64,000 nt of DNA from Methanosarcina siciliae T4/M (GCF_000970085.1 NZ_CP009506.1:1116001-1180000); one strand, 5' to 3'. Counted from the first letter of the stretch, positions 54,751 through 63,877 are shown. Notes: a model not told the origin generated them from the sequence alone. Made by a program: numbers and translations.

Positions 54751-55979
54751 ACAACACCTCCGGTCTCATAGAAACTTTTATTGAAAACTTCTTCTAGTTC
54801 TTCTTTAAGTTTTCCGATGTCGGTATTTATCAGGAAGTCCCAGCCCAGCCAGTAGAGTTTGATTCCTTCAAGCTTATTATTAACTTCAGGATTTGTTGTC
54901 GGGAAAAAGGCTCTGGTAGAGATTTCCGCAAACTTTTTCCCACAGAAGAAATCCGTGAGCTCCTTAACCCTCTCTGCTGCACTTTTTTTAACCAGCATCT
55001 GCACAGGGCTTACAATAGCTCCTTCCGAAGGTATATTGATTGTTATCCGGGATTTATCCTGAATTTTCTTAGCAAAGAAGTAAGGCATGATATACATGGG
55101 CGGTACATCATCTTTTTTGCTGTCTATCATTTTGACCATCTCGGAAGGATGAAGTCCCGTATATACTGACGAAGCAAGCTTTTTGATTCCCTCCATTCCG
55201 TACAGCCGGTAGAACGGTAGCAGTACCCCATTACAGAAAAAGCCATCCTGTCCCCGCATAACAACCCTGTTCCGGTACTCGGCTTTTAAGATATCTTCCC
55301 AGGATTCCGGTTTGCTATTATCCTTCATGAGTTCATCTATTGTGACCAGGACAAGAAGGTTTGCCGAGATCATGGTAAACTGGCGGCGGGGATCGGCAAA
55401 ACCGATGGATTCAAAATCAATGTTCATTGGGGATGAATTAAGATTTACAAAATATTCCTGATTAAGAAAATTCTCCTGGAAGGGTTTGTGGTAGAAGCTG
55501 TTAATGTCAGAGCTGATAATTATATCCGGGAGTTCGTCAATCGATGTAACCGAATCGATATAGGCATAATAGGAAAGCTCATGGTTGACATTACCTTCTA
55601 CAAGAGAATGGAGCACATTATTCATTTGTCTGCTGTATTCAGCTGAAAAGTCGTCAAACGCACGGGAAAAGGGCATCTTCATGCCGCAGGGCAAAAGGGC
55701 AAGAAGAGTCAGCTCTTTTTGTCGTTCAGGAGAATCTGCAAGGGTAAAATCTCCCTTTGCTTCACTGTCCGAAACAGCCTGGTTCAGGAGCTCAATAAAG
55801 GAGTTTTCATTCACCGATACCATTGATAGGGCTGTTTTCAATTTTAGTAAAGGGCCAAGTTTTTCGAGAATTTCCCTGTTTCCAAATTTCTCCATTCCAT
55901 GCTGTTCGAATATTTTAAGCAAAAAAGGATATTCACTTAAGATCTGGTATATACTCATTGTTTCATCAATTACTTTCAT
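54747..55979 (-). CDS. DUF1858 plus solute-binding-like protein, cytoplasmic
   Basis: 410 residues. Residues 1-70 are a DUF1858-like helical domain (MSIYQILSEYPFLLKIFEQHGM and onward). The rest resembles a periplasmic binding protein of type 2 (LLALLPCGMKMPFSRAF, SSDINSFYHKPFQ, GVLLPFYRLYGMEGI, KVPPMYIMPYFFA-like blocks), yet there is no signal peptide or lipobox and a soluble domain precedes it, so it should act inside the cell. First gene of the three-gene unit (ATG at 55979, weak AAGGCGG upstream); its stop overlaps the GTPase start. The conserved PCG could serve in catalysis or metal binding. A ligand-binding or scaffold protein for the GTPase/ABC pair is inferred. Confidence 0.75.
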   Translation of the reverse strand: MKVIDETMSIYQILSEYPFLLKIFEQHGMEKFGNREILEKLGPLLKLKTALSMVSVNENSFIELLNQAVSDSEAKGDFTLADSPERQKELTLLALLPCGMKMPFSRAFDDFSAEYSRQMNNVLHSLVEGNVNHELSYYAYIDSVTSIDELPDIIISSDINSFYHKPFQENFLNQEYFVNLNSSPMNIDFESIGFADPRRQFTMISANLLVLVTIDELMKDNSKPESWEDILKAEYRNRVVMRGQDGFFCNGVLLPFYRLYGMEGIKKLASSVYTGLHPSEMVKMIDSKKDDVPPMYIMPYFFAKKIQDKSRITINIPSEGAIVSPVQMLVKKSAAERVKELTDFFCGKKFAEISTRAFFPTTNPEVNNKLEGIKLYWLGWDFLINTDIGKLKEELEEVFNKSFYETGGVV

Positions 55980-56226
55980 ATCATTCCGCCTTATATCCCT
56001 CTGGTCGGTATTTAAGCTCCCTTCATGACGTTCAAATTAAAATTTTTAATGATGGCATTTCCATCAAAAAAAAACTTGCGCTATCAAATTTTATGAATTC
56101 AACATTTACACCAGCCTTTATTTTTTGTTCTGTTTTGCGGGACGTCAGTTATTCCAATTGGGACACAAACATATAAATATTTGCACACCGGAAATATTGT
56201 TCCTATGGAGGTGCCAAATTAGCTCG

Positions 56227-56284
56227 TCATTTCTTCCATCCTAATTTGATAATTATCATTTCTTCCATTCTAATTTAATAAACA
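56227..56284 (+). repeat. 29-bp tandem repeat, two diverged copies
   Basis: TCATTTCTTCCATCCTAATT and TCATTTCTTCCATTCTAATT begin two units with a 29-bp period. Confidence 0.7.
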
Positions 56285-56417
56285 TTTACCTCACAGGTAA
56301 TTTGCAAACGAATTTGAATTTTTGACACAATATTACAAATTCTCAAGCAATATCGATTGATACATTACAAAATTTTATGAAGATGGAGGGACAGATACTT
56401 TGAATGAAGGAAACAAA

Positions 56418-56469
56418 AAAGGTTATGAAACTGAATTTATCATAAGGTTCTCAATAAAGAACAAAATAA
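56418..56469 (+). pseudogene. Relic of a histidine kinase 3' end
   Basis: Reads GYETEFIIRFSIKNKIRSL, against GSGTEFIIRFAITEKR-stop at the end of kinase 2. The DNA block GAATTTATCATAAGGTTC is exact and similarity runs past the stop (AATAAGAAGCCTCTT against GATAAGAAACCCTTT). Too short to say which kinase it came from. Confidence 0.65.
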
Positions 56470-57105
56470 GAAGCCTCTTCAGGGAGAGTGCCACTCACTT
56501 AATCTTCTCAGGTTTTCAGGCACCTGAAACATGAAAAAAATGCTACAAGGAATAGCTTTCAGTTTTTCAGGAGAATAATGGTATTTGTTTCGCCTCATTT
56601 TTAATGTTTTTGGATGAATGGAAAATATCTCTAACAGTTGACAGCGACAACATATAAGCTGGACGTTCATAAGAAAGAGCATGACTTTTATACGATATAA
56701 TTTGAAAATGTTTAAATAACGAATATGTTTACTTATTTTTGAGGAGACGTTGGAAAACACTGAGGACTCAATTTTATAAAAAGGAGTTTACGTAAATAAG
56801 AACTATAGAAAAACATAGAATACCTTTGAAAGCCTGCCTTAACGTAGTGCAGAACCTGTTTTGTAGGACCTATTTTTAGAACCGGTTGAAAATAACAGGT
56901 TTTTGGCTCTACATTGAACCGGTCTTCTCAATGTACTCTAAAAACTAACTCGCTGCATACCATACGCATACCATACTATACCTATAATACAAATATGCAG
57001 AATTATATGCAGATTCCAGAACCTTCCGTATTTTCGTGACTTCCGCATTTATATTCCTCCCTATATACAAACATAAATCGTTTTTGAAGAACGGAGAAGT
57101 GATGA

Positions 57106-60100
57106 ATGGAAGAAAAAATGAGAATGTCCGGGATTGATATAATTGGGAATATCCCCTGGGGGACGCACTTCTGCCAGTTTTACCAGACAAAAGAAGATTT
57201 GATGGATGTACTCGTCCCTTACTTTAAAACGGGGCTGGAAAACAATGAGTTCTGCATGTGGATTACATCACAACCTCTGGATGTAAAAGATGCAAAAGAA
57301 GCCCTTAGAAAAGCTGTTCCCGATTTTGATGTTTATCTCGAGAAAGGGCAAATAGAGATTATTCCCTACACTCACTGGTATGTACAGGAAGGTTATTTCG
57401 ATTCGGAAAAAGTATTGAACGGGTGGATCGAAAAACTCAAAAAAGCCCTGGCCAATGGCTATGAAGGTTTGAGGTTGAGCGGAAACACATTCTGGCTGGA
57501 AAAAAAAGATTGGAACGATTTTGTCCAGTATGAGAAAGAGATAGACAATATCATCGGCAATTATCAGATGATAGCCCTGTGTACTTATTGCCTTGAGAAG
57601 TGTAATTCGACTGAAATAGTAGACGTTGTAATCAACCATCAGTTTGCTCTGATTAAAAGGGAAGGAAAATGGGAGCAGATTGAAAGCTCCAAACGCAAGA
57701 GGGCAGAAGAAACAGCTCTTCAAGCCGCAAAAGATTGGAAACATACCTTTGATGCCGTGCCGGACCTGATAGCTATAATCGACACCGAATACAGAGTCGT
57801 CCGTGCAAACAGGGCAATGGCTGCAAAATTGGGAGTCACACCGGAAGAGTGTGTTGGGCTAACCTGCTATCAAGCGGTACATGGAACAGACAGTCCCCCT
57901 TTTTTTTGTCCTCACAAACAGTTGCTTAAAGACGGAATGGAACACACAACAGAGATTTGCGAAGATTGTCTTGGTGGTTGTTTCTTAGTAAGTGTCTCAC
58001 CACTTTATGATTCTAAAGAGAACCTTATCGGGAGTGTACATGTTGCCCGGGACATTACGGAAAGTAAGCAGGCTGTAGAAGCATTGTATGAAGCATATGA
58101 GAATCTCCGGGTAAAATCGGAGGAATTGCAGGCTCAGGCCGAGGAAATCCAAATGCAAAATGAGGAGTTGCAGGCTCAAACCGAGGAGATCCAAACGCAA
58201 AATGAGGAGTTGCAGGCTCAGGCCGAGGAACTCAATGAAGCCTATTGTTTACTTTGCAAGAGTGAAGAACGTTTCCGTACACTTGCAGAAAATTCTCCTG
58301 ATATAGTTGCCCGTTTTGATAGACTGAACCGTCACCTGTATGTTAACCCTGCAGCTGCGGAACCTTATGGCAGGTCTCCTGAAGAAATCATCGGGAAAAC
58401 TAATAGAGAACTGGGAATGGACCCTGAACTGGTGAAGTTATGGGAAAGCCACTACCAAACAGTTTTTGCCTCGGGGAAAACCGAAAAAATGGATTTTCAC
58501 TATATATCGCCTCCGGGAAAAGAATACTACTTCAGTACGCGAATAGTACCCGAGTTTGTTAATGACGATATCACTTCCGTTCTCGCCATTTCCCGTGATA
58601 TCACCGACATAAAAAAAGCAGAAATAGGGTTGAAAGAAGCACGCGACAACCTGAAAAAGCTGGTTGAAAAAAGAACCCTTAAACTCAGGAAAGCTTACGA
58701 ATTATTGGAAGAAAGTGAAAAAGGGCTTGCCGAAGCTCAAAAAATGTCTCACCTCGGAAACTGGAACTGGAATATTGAAAGCAATGAATTATACTGGTCT
58801 GATGAAATTTATCGGATTTTCGGCTGCAGACCTCAGGAATTCGGTGCGACTTACGATTCGTTTTTGAGTTATGTGCACCCTGAAGACAGGGTTCTTGTTG
58901 ATGAGACGGTAAAAGAAGCTTTCAACGGAAAAATTTACAGCATCGATCATCGGATTTTCCGGGCTGATGGAAGGGAGCGTATAGTACACGAACAGGGGGA
59001 AGTTATTTTTGACAGAGAAAATGTTCCTGTTCAGATGAAGGGGACCGTTCAGGATGTTACCGAGCGTAAACTAGCTGAAAAAGCATTGGAACTTGCAAGT
59101 AAATATAACCGCAGCCTGATTGAGGCCAGCCTGGACCCTCTCGTTACAATCGGGACCGATGGAAAAATAACCGACGTCAACATCTCTACGGAAACGATTA
59201 CCGGCTATTCGCGGGACGAACTTATAGGCACTGACTTCTCAGACTACTTTACCGAGCCTGAGAAAGCAAAAGAAAGTTACATGCATGTGTTTCAGGAAGG
59301 GCTGGTAAGGGACTACCCGCTGGAGATTCTACATAGAGACGGGCATATAACTCATGTTCTGTATAACGCTTCAGTTTACCGGGGTGAGACCGGGGAAGTT
59401 ATCGGGGTTTTTGCTGCAGCCAGAGACATTACTGAACTTAAGAAAGCAGGAGAGAAAATTAAGACACTTGTGAGTGCTGTGGAATCGTCAGATGACGCCG
59501 TTATAACTATGTCTCTGGATGGTATGATTACCAGCTGGAACATAGGGGCAGAAAAGGTTTATGGTTACTCGGCTGAAGAAATCCTCGGAAAAAAAATGTC
59601 AGTGCTTGAACCGGCTAATCTTGAAGGAGAAATAAAACAGTTAATTGAAAGGATTAAACAGGGAGAAGGAATCAACCACTACGAAACTGTACGGTTAAAG
59701 AAGGACAGTACATTAGTAGATATATCAGTAGCTCTTTCTCCGGTTTTTGATGACTCTGGAAAGATTATGGCACTCTCTGCTATTGCCAGAAATATTACCG
59801 AACGTAAGAAAGCAGAAGAAGCTTTGAGGTTATCAAACATTTATAACCGCAGCCTGCTCGAAGCCAGTCTCGATCCTCTTGTCACTATAGGTCCTGATGG
59901 AAAAATAACAGATGTAAATAAAGCCACGGAACAGATTACGGGCTATTCAAGGAGCGAACTTATAGGTACTGATTTTACGAATTATTTCACTGAGCCTGAA
60001 AAAGCCGAGGAAGGATATCAGCAAGTATTCAGAAAAGGATCAGTGCTGGATTATGCGCTTGAAATCCAGCACAGGAATGGAAGTGTAACTCCCGTATTAT

Positions 60101-60912
60101 ATAATGCTTCTATTTACAGGGATGAATCCGGTAAGGTTATTGGAGTTTTTGCTGCCGCCAGGGATATTACCGAACTAAAGAAAGCAGAAGAAATATTAGA
60201 ACTGAAATTGGAAGAACTTGCCCGCTCAAACGCAGACCTGGAGCAGTTCGCTTACGTATCGTCCCACGACTTACAGGAACCGTTAAGGATGATAGCAAGT
60301 TATTTGCAGCTTTTACAAAGGAGATATCAGGGCGAACTTGACGAAAGGGCTGATAAATACATCTATTTTGCCGTGGACGGAGCCTCTCGTATGCAGAGCC
60401 TGATAAATGATCTCCTTGAATTTTCCCGAGTAACCACCAAAGCAAGAGAATTAGAACCTACTGATTGCGAATCTATTTTGAAATACGTGTTATCTGATCT
60501 GGAGTTTTCCATAAAAGAAAATGAAGCTACCGTATCATACGATTCTTTGCCTGAGATAATGGCAGACGGCACTCAGCTGACTCAGGTATTTCAGAACCTG
60601 ATCAGCAATGCAATAAAATTCCGCAGTAAAGAAACCCCAAAAATTCATGTTTCCGCGGAGAACGAAGGTGACAAGTGGCGATTTTCGGTGCAGGACAATG
60701 GAATTGGAATTGATCCCAAATATGCGGAGAAGATCTTTGAATTATTTAAAAGGCTGCATAAAAGGGAAGACTATCCGGGAACGGGAATCGGGCTTTCAAT
60801 TTGTAAAAAAATAATAGAAAGGCATGGAGGAGACATATGGGTAGAGTCTGAGCCGGGAAGAGGTTCAACTTTTTATTTCACTTTATCGGCCAGCTTTGAA
60901 AAATTGCATTAA
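57106..60912 (+). CDS. MEDS-PAS6-HisKA sensor histidine kinase (kinase 3)
   Basis: 1268 residues, soluble. MEDS domain (1-175, WGTHFCQFYQTKEDLMDVL), PAS1 (about 205-320), a glutamine-rich coiled coil with 42-bp DNA repeats (about 335-380), then five more PAS domains (about 385-500, 545-655, 660-775, 780-895, 900-1020). PAS4 and PAS6 are near duplicates (YNRSLIEASLDPLVTIGTDG and YNRSLLEASLDPLVTIGPDG). The core differs from kinases 1 and 2: a HisKA domain with SSHDLQEPLRM (His1054), as in phytochrome-type kinases, and a HATPase with NLISNAIKF, DNGIGI and GTGIGLSICKK. CGGAGAAG precedes the ATG. Two Rcp1-like response regulators follow, which suits this kinase type. Confidence 0.92.
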   Translation: MEEKMRMSGIDIIGNIPWGTHFCQFYQTKEDLMDVLVPYFKTGLENNEFCMWITSQPLDVKDAKEALRKAVPDFDVYLEKGQIEIIPYTHWYVQEGYFDSEKVLNGWIEKLKKALANGYEGLRLSGNTFWLEKKDWNDFVQYEKEIDNIIGNYQMIALCTYCLEKCNSTEIVDVVINHQFALIKREGKWEQIESSKRKRAEETALQAAKDWKHTFDAVPDLIAIIDTEYRVVRANRAMAAKLGVTPEECVGLTCYQAVHGTDSPPFFCPHKQLLKDGMEHTTEICEDCLGGCFLVSVSPLYDSKENLIGSVHVARDITESKQAVEALYEAYENLRVKSEELQAQAEEIQMQNEELQAQTEEIQTQNEELQAQAEELNEAYCLLCKSEERFRTLAENSPDIVARFDRLNRHLYVNPAAAEPYGRSPEEIIGKTNRELGMDPELVKLWESHYQTVFASGKTEKMDFHYISPPGKEYYFSTRIVPEFVNDDITSVLAISRDITDIKKAEIGLKEARDNLKKLVEKRTLKLRKAYELLEESEKGLAEAQKMSHLGNWNWNIESNELYWSDEIYRIFGCRPQEFGATYDSFLSYVHPEDRVLVDETVKEAFNGKIYSIDHRIFRADGRERIVHEQGEVIFDRENVPVQMKGTVQDVTERKLAEKALELASKYNRSLIEASLDPLVTIGTDGKITDVNISTETITGYSRDELIGTDFSDYFTEPEKAKESYMHVFQEGLVRDYPLEILHRDGHITHVLYNASVYRGETGEVIGVFAAARDITELKKAGEKIKTLVSAVESSDDAVITMSLDGMITSWNIGAEKVYGYSAEEILGKKMSVLEPANLEGEIKQLIERIKQGEGINHYETVRLKKDSTLVDISVALSPVFDDSGKIMALSAIARNITERKKAEEALRLSNIYNRSLLEASLDPLVTIGPDGKITDVNKATEQITGYSRSELIGTDFTNYFTEPEKAEEGYQQVFRKGSVLDYALEIQHRNGSVTPVLYNASIYRDESGKVIGVFAAARDITELKKAEEILELKLEELARSNADLEQFAYVSSHDLQEPLRMIASYLQLLQRRYQGELDERADKYIYFAVDGASRMQSLINDLLEFSRVTTKARELEPTDCESILKYVLSDLEFSIKENEATVSYDSLPEIMADGTQLTQVFQNLISNAIKFRSKETPKIHVSAENEGDKWRFSVQDNGIGIDPKYAEKIFELFKRLHKREDYPGTGIGLSICKKIIERHGGDIWVESEPGRGSTFYFTLSASFEKLH
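58123..58233 (+). repeat. 42-bp in-frame coiled-coil repeats in kinase 3
   Basis: About two and a half copies of a 42-bp unit encoding EELQAQAEEIQMQN-like heptads form the linker coil between PAS1 and PAS2. Confidence 0.8.
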
Positions 60913-61025
60913 ATAAAATTGAGGAGTGAAAATTTGATTCTTGGGACCGGCTAAACCCCGATAAGCTTTTTGTCCGAGATAAAAAAAATTTAAAATTTTA
61001 CCTTGTAATTAAGAAGGGTTTGTAA

Positions 61026-61466
61026 ATGGAAACATGCACGGCATTTAAACCGGTAGATATTCTTTTGGTGGAAGATAACAAAGGAGATGTTGGGTTAATT
61101 GAAGAAGTCTTCGAAAGCTCAAAAGTCCGGAATAAACTTTATGTTGTAGAAGACGGAGAAGAGGCGGTACATTTCTTACTTAGAGAGGGAAAATTTTCAG
61201 ATGTCCCGCGCCCTGGAATAATTCTCCTCGATTTGAATTTACCGAAAAAAGACGGACGTGAAGTGCTTGGAGAAATAAAAAAAAATAAAGACCTTAAAAA
61301 AATACCTGTAGTTGTTTTAACCACTTCCAGAGCTGAAGAAGACATACTTGAATCTTATAAGCTTCATGCCAATGCATATGTCCCCAAGCCTGTTGACTTT
61401 GACCAATTCATAAAGGTAATTAAATCCATAGAAAATTTCTGGCTTGAAGTCGTAAATCTTTCATAA
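61026..61466 (+). CDS. Rcp1-like single-domain response regulator 1
   Basis: 146 residues, a lone receiver domain. Acidic pair in VEDNKGD, phospho-acceptor D69 in ILLDLNLPKKDG, Thr/Ser in VVLTTSRAEED and Lys in YVPKPVDFDQF. The N- and C-terminal extensions (FKPVDILL, VIKSIENFWLEVVNL) fit the Rcp1 group that pairs with phytochrome-like HisKA kinases. It starts 113 bp after kinase 3 and is the likely first acceptor of its phosphate. There is no output domain, so it should act by protein contact or pass phosphate on. Confidence 0.92.
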   Translation: METCTAFKPVDILLVEDNKGDVGLIEEVFESSKVRNKLYVVEDGEEAVHFLLREGKFSDVPRPGIILLDLNLPKKDGREVLGEIKKNKDLKKIPVVVLTTSRAEEDILESYKLHANAYVPKPVDFDQFIKVIKSIENFWLEVVNLS

Positions 61467-61524
61467 AAAGATAATAATGTTCAAAATTTCTATTTTGCCT
61501 AACCAGTTAAGAAGGTCCATATAA

Positions 61525-61971
61525 ATGAAAACAAATGTAGCTGCTAAACCTATAGAAATTCTATTAGTAGAGGATAGTGAAGGAGATGTCGGGTTAATTG
61601 AAGAGGTTTTCGAAGAAGCAAAAATCAGGAACAATCTTCACATTGTAGAGGACGGAGAAGAAGCAATACTTTTTTTACGCGGGAAAAAGCAGTTTTCTGG
61701 CATTTCACGCCCGGATATAATCCTTCTGGATCTGAATTTGCCGAAAAAGGACGGAAGAGAGGTCCTTGAAGAAATAAAGGAAGATGATGACCTGAAGAAT
61801 ATACCTGTGGTAGTTCTAACCACTTCCAAAGCTGAAGAAGATATACTCAAATCCTATAATCTTCACGCCAACGCATATGTTACTAAACCTGTCGACTTTG
61901 ATCAATTCATAAGGGTAATTAAATCCATAGAAGATTTCTGGCTTGAAGTTGTGAAACTGCCGTCAAAATAA
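61525..61971 (+). CDS. Rcp1-like single-domain response regulator 2
   Basis: 148 residues, a close paralogue of the preceding regulator with the same D69 (ILLDLNLPKKDG), VVLTTSKAEED and YVTKPVDFDQF. The two arose by tandem duplication; the spacer is 58 bp. All receiver residues are kept in both, so either may be active. Confidence 0.92.
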   Translation: MKTNVAAKPIEILLVEDSEGDVGLIEEVFEEAKIRNNLHIVEDGEEAILFLRGKKQFSGISRPDIILLDLNLPKKDGREVLEEIKEDDDLKNIPVVVLTTSKAEEDILKSYNLHANAYVTKPVDFDQFIRVIKSIEDFWLEVVKLPSK

Positions 61972-62002
61972 GCTCAGAGTGACCCGGATAGGACTGTTCA
62001 GC

Positions 62003-63877
62003 ATGGAGAAAAAGGTTCAAATATTGCTTTTTGAGGATAATCCAGGGGATGCGAATCTAATTGAAGAATTACTCGAAGATTTCGCCAACTTCCCATTTGA
62101 ACTGAAAAGCGCCGAAACCCTTAATGAGGGTTTGGATCTTCTCAAGGAGCATTCATTTGATGTTATATTGTCAGATCTGAGATTGCCAGATAGCGACGGC
62201 ATCGACACCTTTCTTGAGATTAATGGCAGAAATTCACGAACTCCTATAATCATATTAACTGGCATGAATGATGAAAAAACCGGAATCGAGGCTGTAAAAA
62301 AAGGTGCTCAGGACTATTTAGTCAAAGGGCAAGCAGACGGCAGGTTATTAGTACGTTCTATCCGCTATTCCATTGAACGCAAGAAGGCGGAAGAGAAGGC
62401 TCAAAGCTTAGCAAATATTGTGGAGTCGTCAAATGATGGGATTGTGACCGAGTCTCTTGATGGTATTATTGTCAGCTGGAACAAAGGTGCGGAGCAAATT
62501 TATGGTTATTCGGCTGAAGAAATTCTCGGAAAGCACATGTCCATCCTGGCCCATCCCCTTCTGGTCGGAGAGACCAAAGAGTTAGTTGAGAGGATTAAAA
62601 AAGGAGAGAAAATCTATCATTATGAGACTTCAATGTTAAGAAAGGACGGCATGGAGATAAAGGTCTCAATAACCCTTTCTCCGGTTTTTGGTGGCTCTGA
62701 AAACCTGACTGCTATCTCAATTATTTCCAGAGATATAACCGAGAAAAAAAAAGCAGAAGAAGAACTTTTAAAAAGTGAGGAGCGTGTCCAGTCATATCTG
62801 CAGAACTTCAGGGGGATAGGCGCTCAGCTGGATGAAAACTTTGTTCCTATTTTTTTACATGGAGCTGTTGAAGAACTCACGGGATATGCGAAAGAAGATT
62901 TCCTTTCCGGAAAACTGCACTGGCGAGAAATTGTGGAGCCTGAAGACATCATAGGGTTCCTGGAAAAAGTACACAAAATGGAAGTTACTCCAAACGCAGT
63001 TGTCAAGCACGAGTATAGGATCAGGAAAAAAGACGGAGAAATTCGCTGGATACATGAAATTGTCCAGAATATTTCCGAAGAGAATAAAGAGCTTTATCAG
63101 GGCTTTGTTTATGACATAACCGAGAGAAAAATGGCAGAAGAAGCCCTTGTTGCGATGAAAGAATCCCGCATAAAAGAAATTCATCACAGGATCAAGAATA
63201 ATCTGCAGGTAATTTCTTCTCTGCTCGACCTCCAGGCTGAAAAGTTTGAAGACCCCACTGTCAGGCAGGCCTTCAGGGAAAGCCAGAATCGGGTTATCTC
63301 CATGGCTTTAATCCATGAAGAACTATACGAGTCCGGGGAAATTGGCACTCTGAATTTTGCAGCATACCTGCAAAAGCTGGTAGAGAATATCTTCGAGTGT
63401 TACAACATTGGAGATCATAAAGCCCATTTGCATCTGGAAATAGAAGAAAAAACTTTCCTTGACATGGATACGGCTGTCCCGTTAGGGATAATTGTCAACG
63501 AACTCGTTTCAAATTCCTTCAAACACGCATTCCCGGAGAGAGATAAAGGAATGGTTAAAATAAGACTTTGCAGAGAAGAAAACCGGGAATGCAAGAGTAA
63601 CAGCGTAGAAAATACCGGAGTAGATACCGGAGTAGATACCGGAGTCGAAAACCCCGAAAGGAATAATACAAGAAACGATAATGAGAACCTCAATCTTATT
63701 CTGACAATTTCGGATAACGGGGTGGGCATTCCTGAAAGTGTTAATACAGAAAGCCCCTGTACTCTTGGGCTGCAGCTGGTTACCATTCTGGTAGATCAGT
63801 TAGATGGAAAAATTGAATTGAAAATAGATTCCGGAACTGAATTCATCATAAAAATTGCAGTAAAACAAAAGCAGTAA
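62003..63877 (+). CDS. REC-PAS-PAS-HisKA_2 hybrid sensor kinase
   Basis: 624 residues from the ATG at 62003 (AGGAC upstream); a GTG at 61979 is the alternative. An N-terminal receiver domain (about 5-125: FEDNPGD, phospho-acceptor D58 in ILSDLRLPDSDG, Lys in YLVKGQ) is followed by two PAS domains (about 140-250 and 265-375), HisKA_2 (IHHRIKNNLQVISSLL, His394/395) and a HATPase (NELVSNSFKHAF, DNGVGIP). A short 12-bp tandem repeat (TGVD units) lies in the same variable HATPase loop as in kinase 2. An input receiver followed by a kinase suggests it accepts phosphate or is controlled by the upstream kinase and regulators. Confidence 0.9.
   Translation: MEKKVQILLFEDNPGDANLIEELLEDFANFPFELKSAETLNEGLDLLKEHSFDVILSDLRLPDSDGIDTFLEINGRNSRTPIIILTGMNDEKTGIEAVKKGAQDYLVKGQADGRLLVRSIRYSIERKKAEEKAQSLANIVESSNDGIVTESLDGIIVSWNKGAEQIYGYSAEEILGKHMSILAHPLLVGETKELVERIKKGEKIYHYETSMLRKDGMEIKVSITLSPVFGGSENLTAISIISRDITEKKKAEEELLKSEERVQSYLQNFRGIGAQLDENFVPIFLHGAVEELTGYAKEDFLSGKLHWREIVEPEDIIGFLEKVHKMEVTPNAVVKHEYRIRKKDGEIRWIHEIVQNISEENKELYQGFVYDITERKMAEEALVAMKESRIKEIHHRIKNNLQVISSLLDLQAEKFEDPTVRQAFRESQNRVISMALIHEELYESGEIGTLNFAAYLQKLVENIFECYNIGDHKAHLHLEIEEKTFLDMDTAVPLGIIVNELVSNSFKHAFPERDKGMVKIRLCREENRECKSNSVENTGVDTGVDTGVENPERNNTRNDNENLNLILTISDNGVGIPESVNTESPCTLGLQLVTILVDQLDGKIELKIDSGTEFIIKIAVKQKQ
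63613..63648 (+). repeat. 12-bp in-frame tandem repeat in hybrid kinase
   Basis: TACCGGAGTAGA twice, then TACCGGAGTCGA; encodes TGVD units within the variable HATPase loop. Confidence 0.85.

Larger units (their letters stand above)
55980..57105. other. Intergenic, 1.1 kb, with kinase relic
   Basis: AT-rich divergent spacer upstream of the DUF1858 gene and kinase 3. It holds a 29-bp tandem pair (56227-56284) and a 50-bp kinase 3' relic (56418-56469). A 93-codon minus-strand frame (56479-56760) has an even SIHPKTLKMRRNKYHYSP stretch but no recognised family. The last 350 bp carries no recognised feature beyond the ribosome site of kinase 3. Confidence 0.5.

Noticed and set aside
56479..56760. 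93-codon minus-strand frame with a SIHPKTLKMRRN stretch, thought of as a transposase fragment
   Set aside because: No DDE, HTH or other transposase motif could be identified, and it overlaps the kinase relic region. Left as unexplained spacer.
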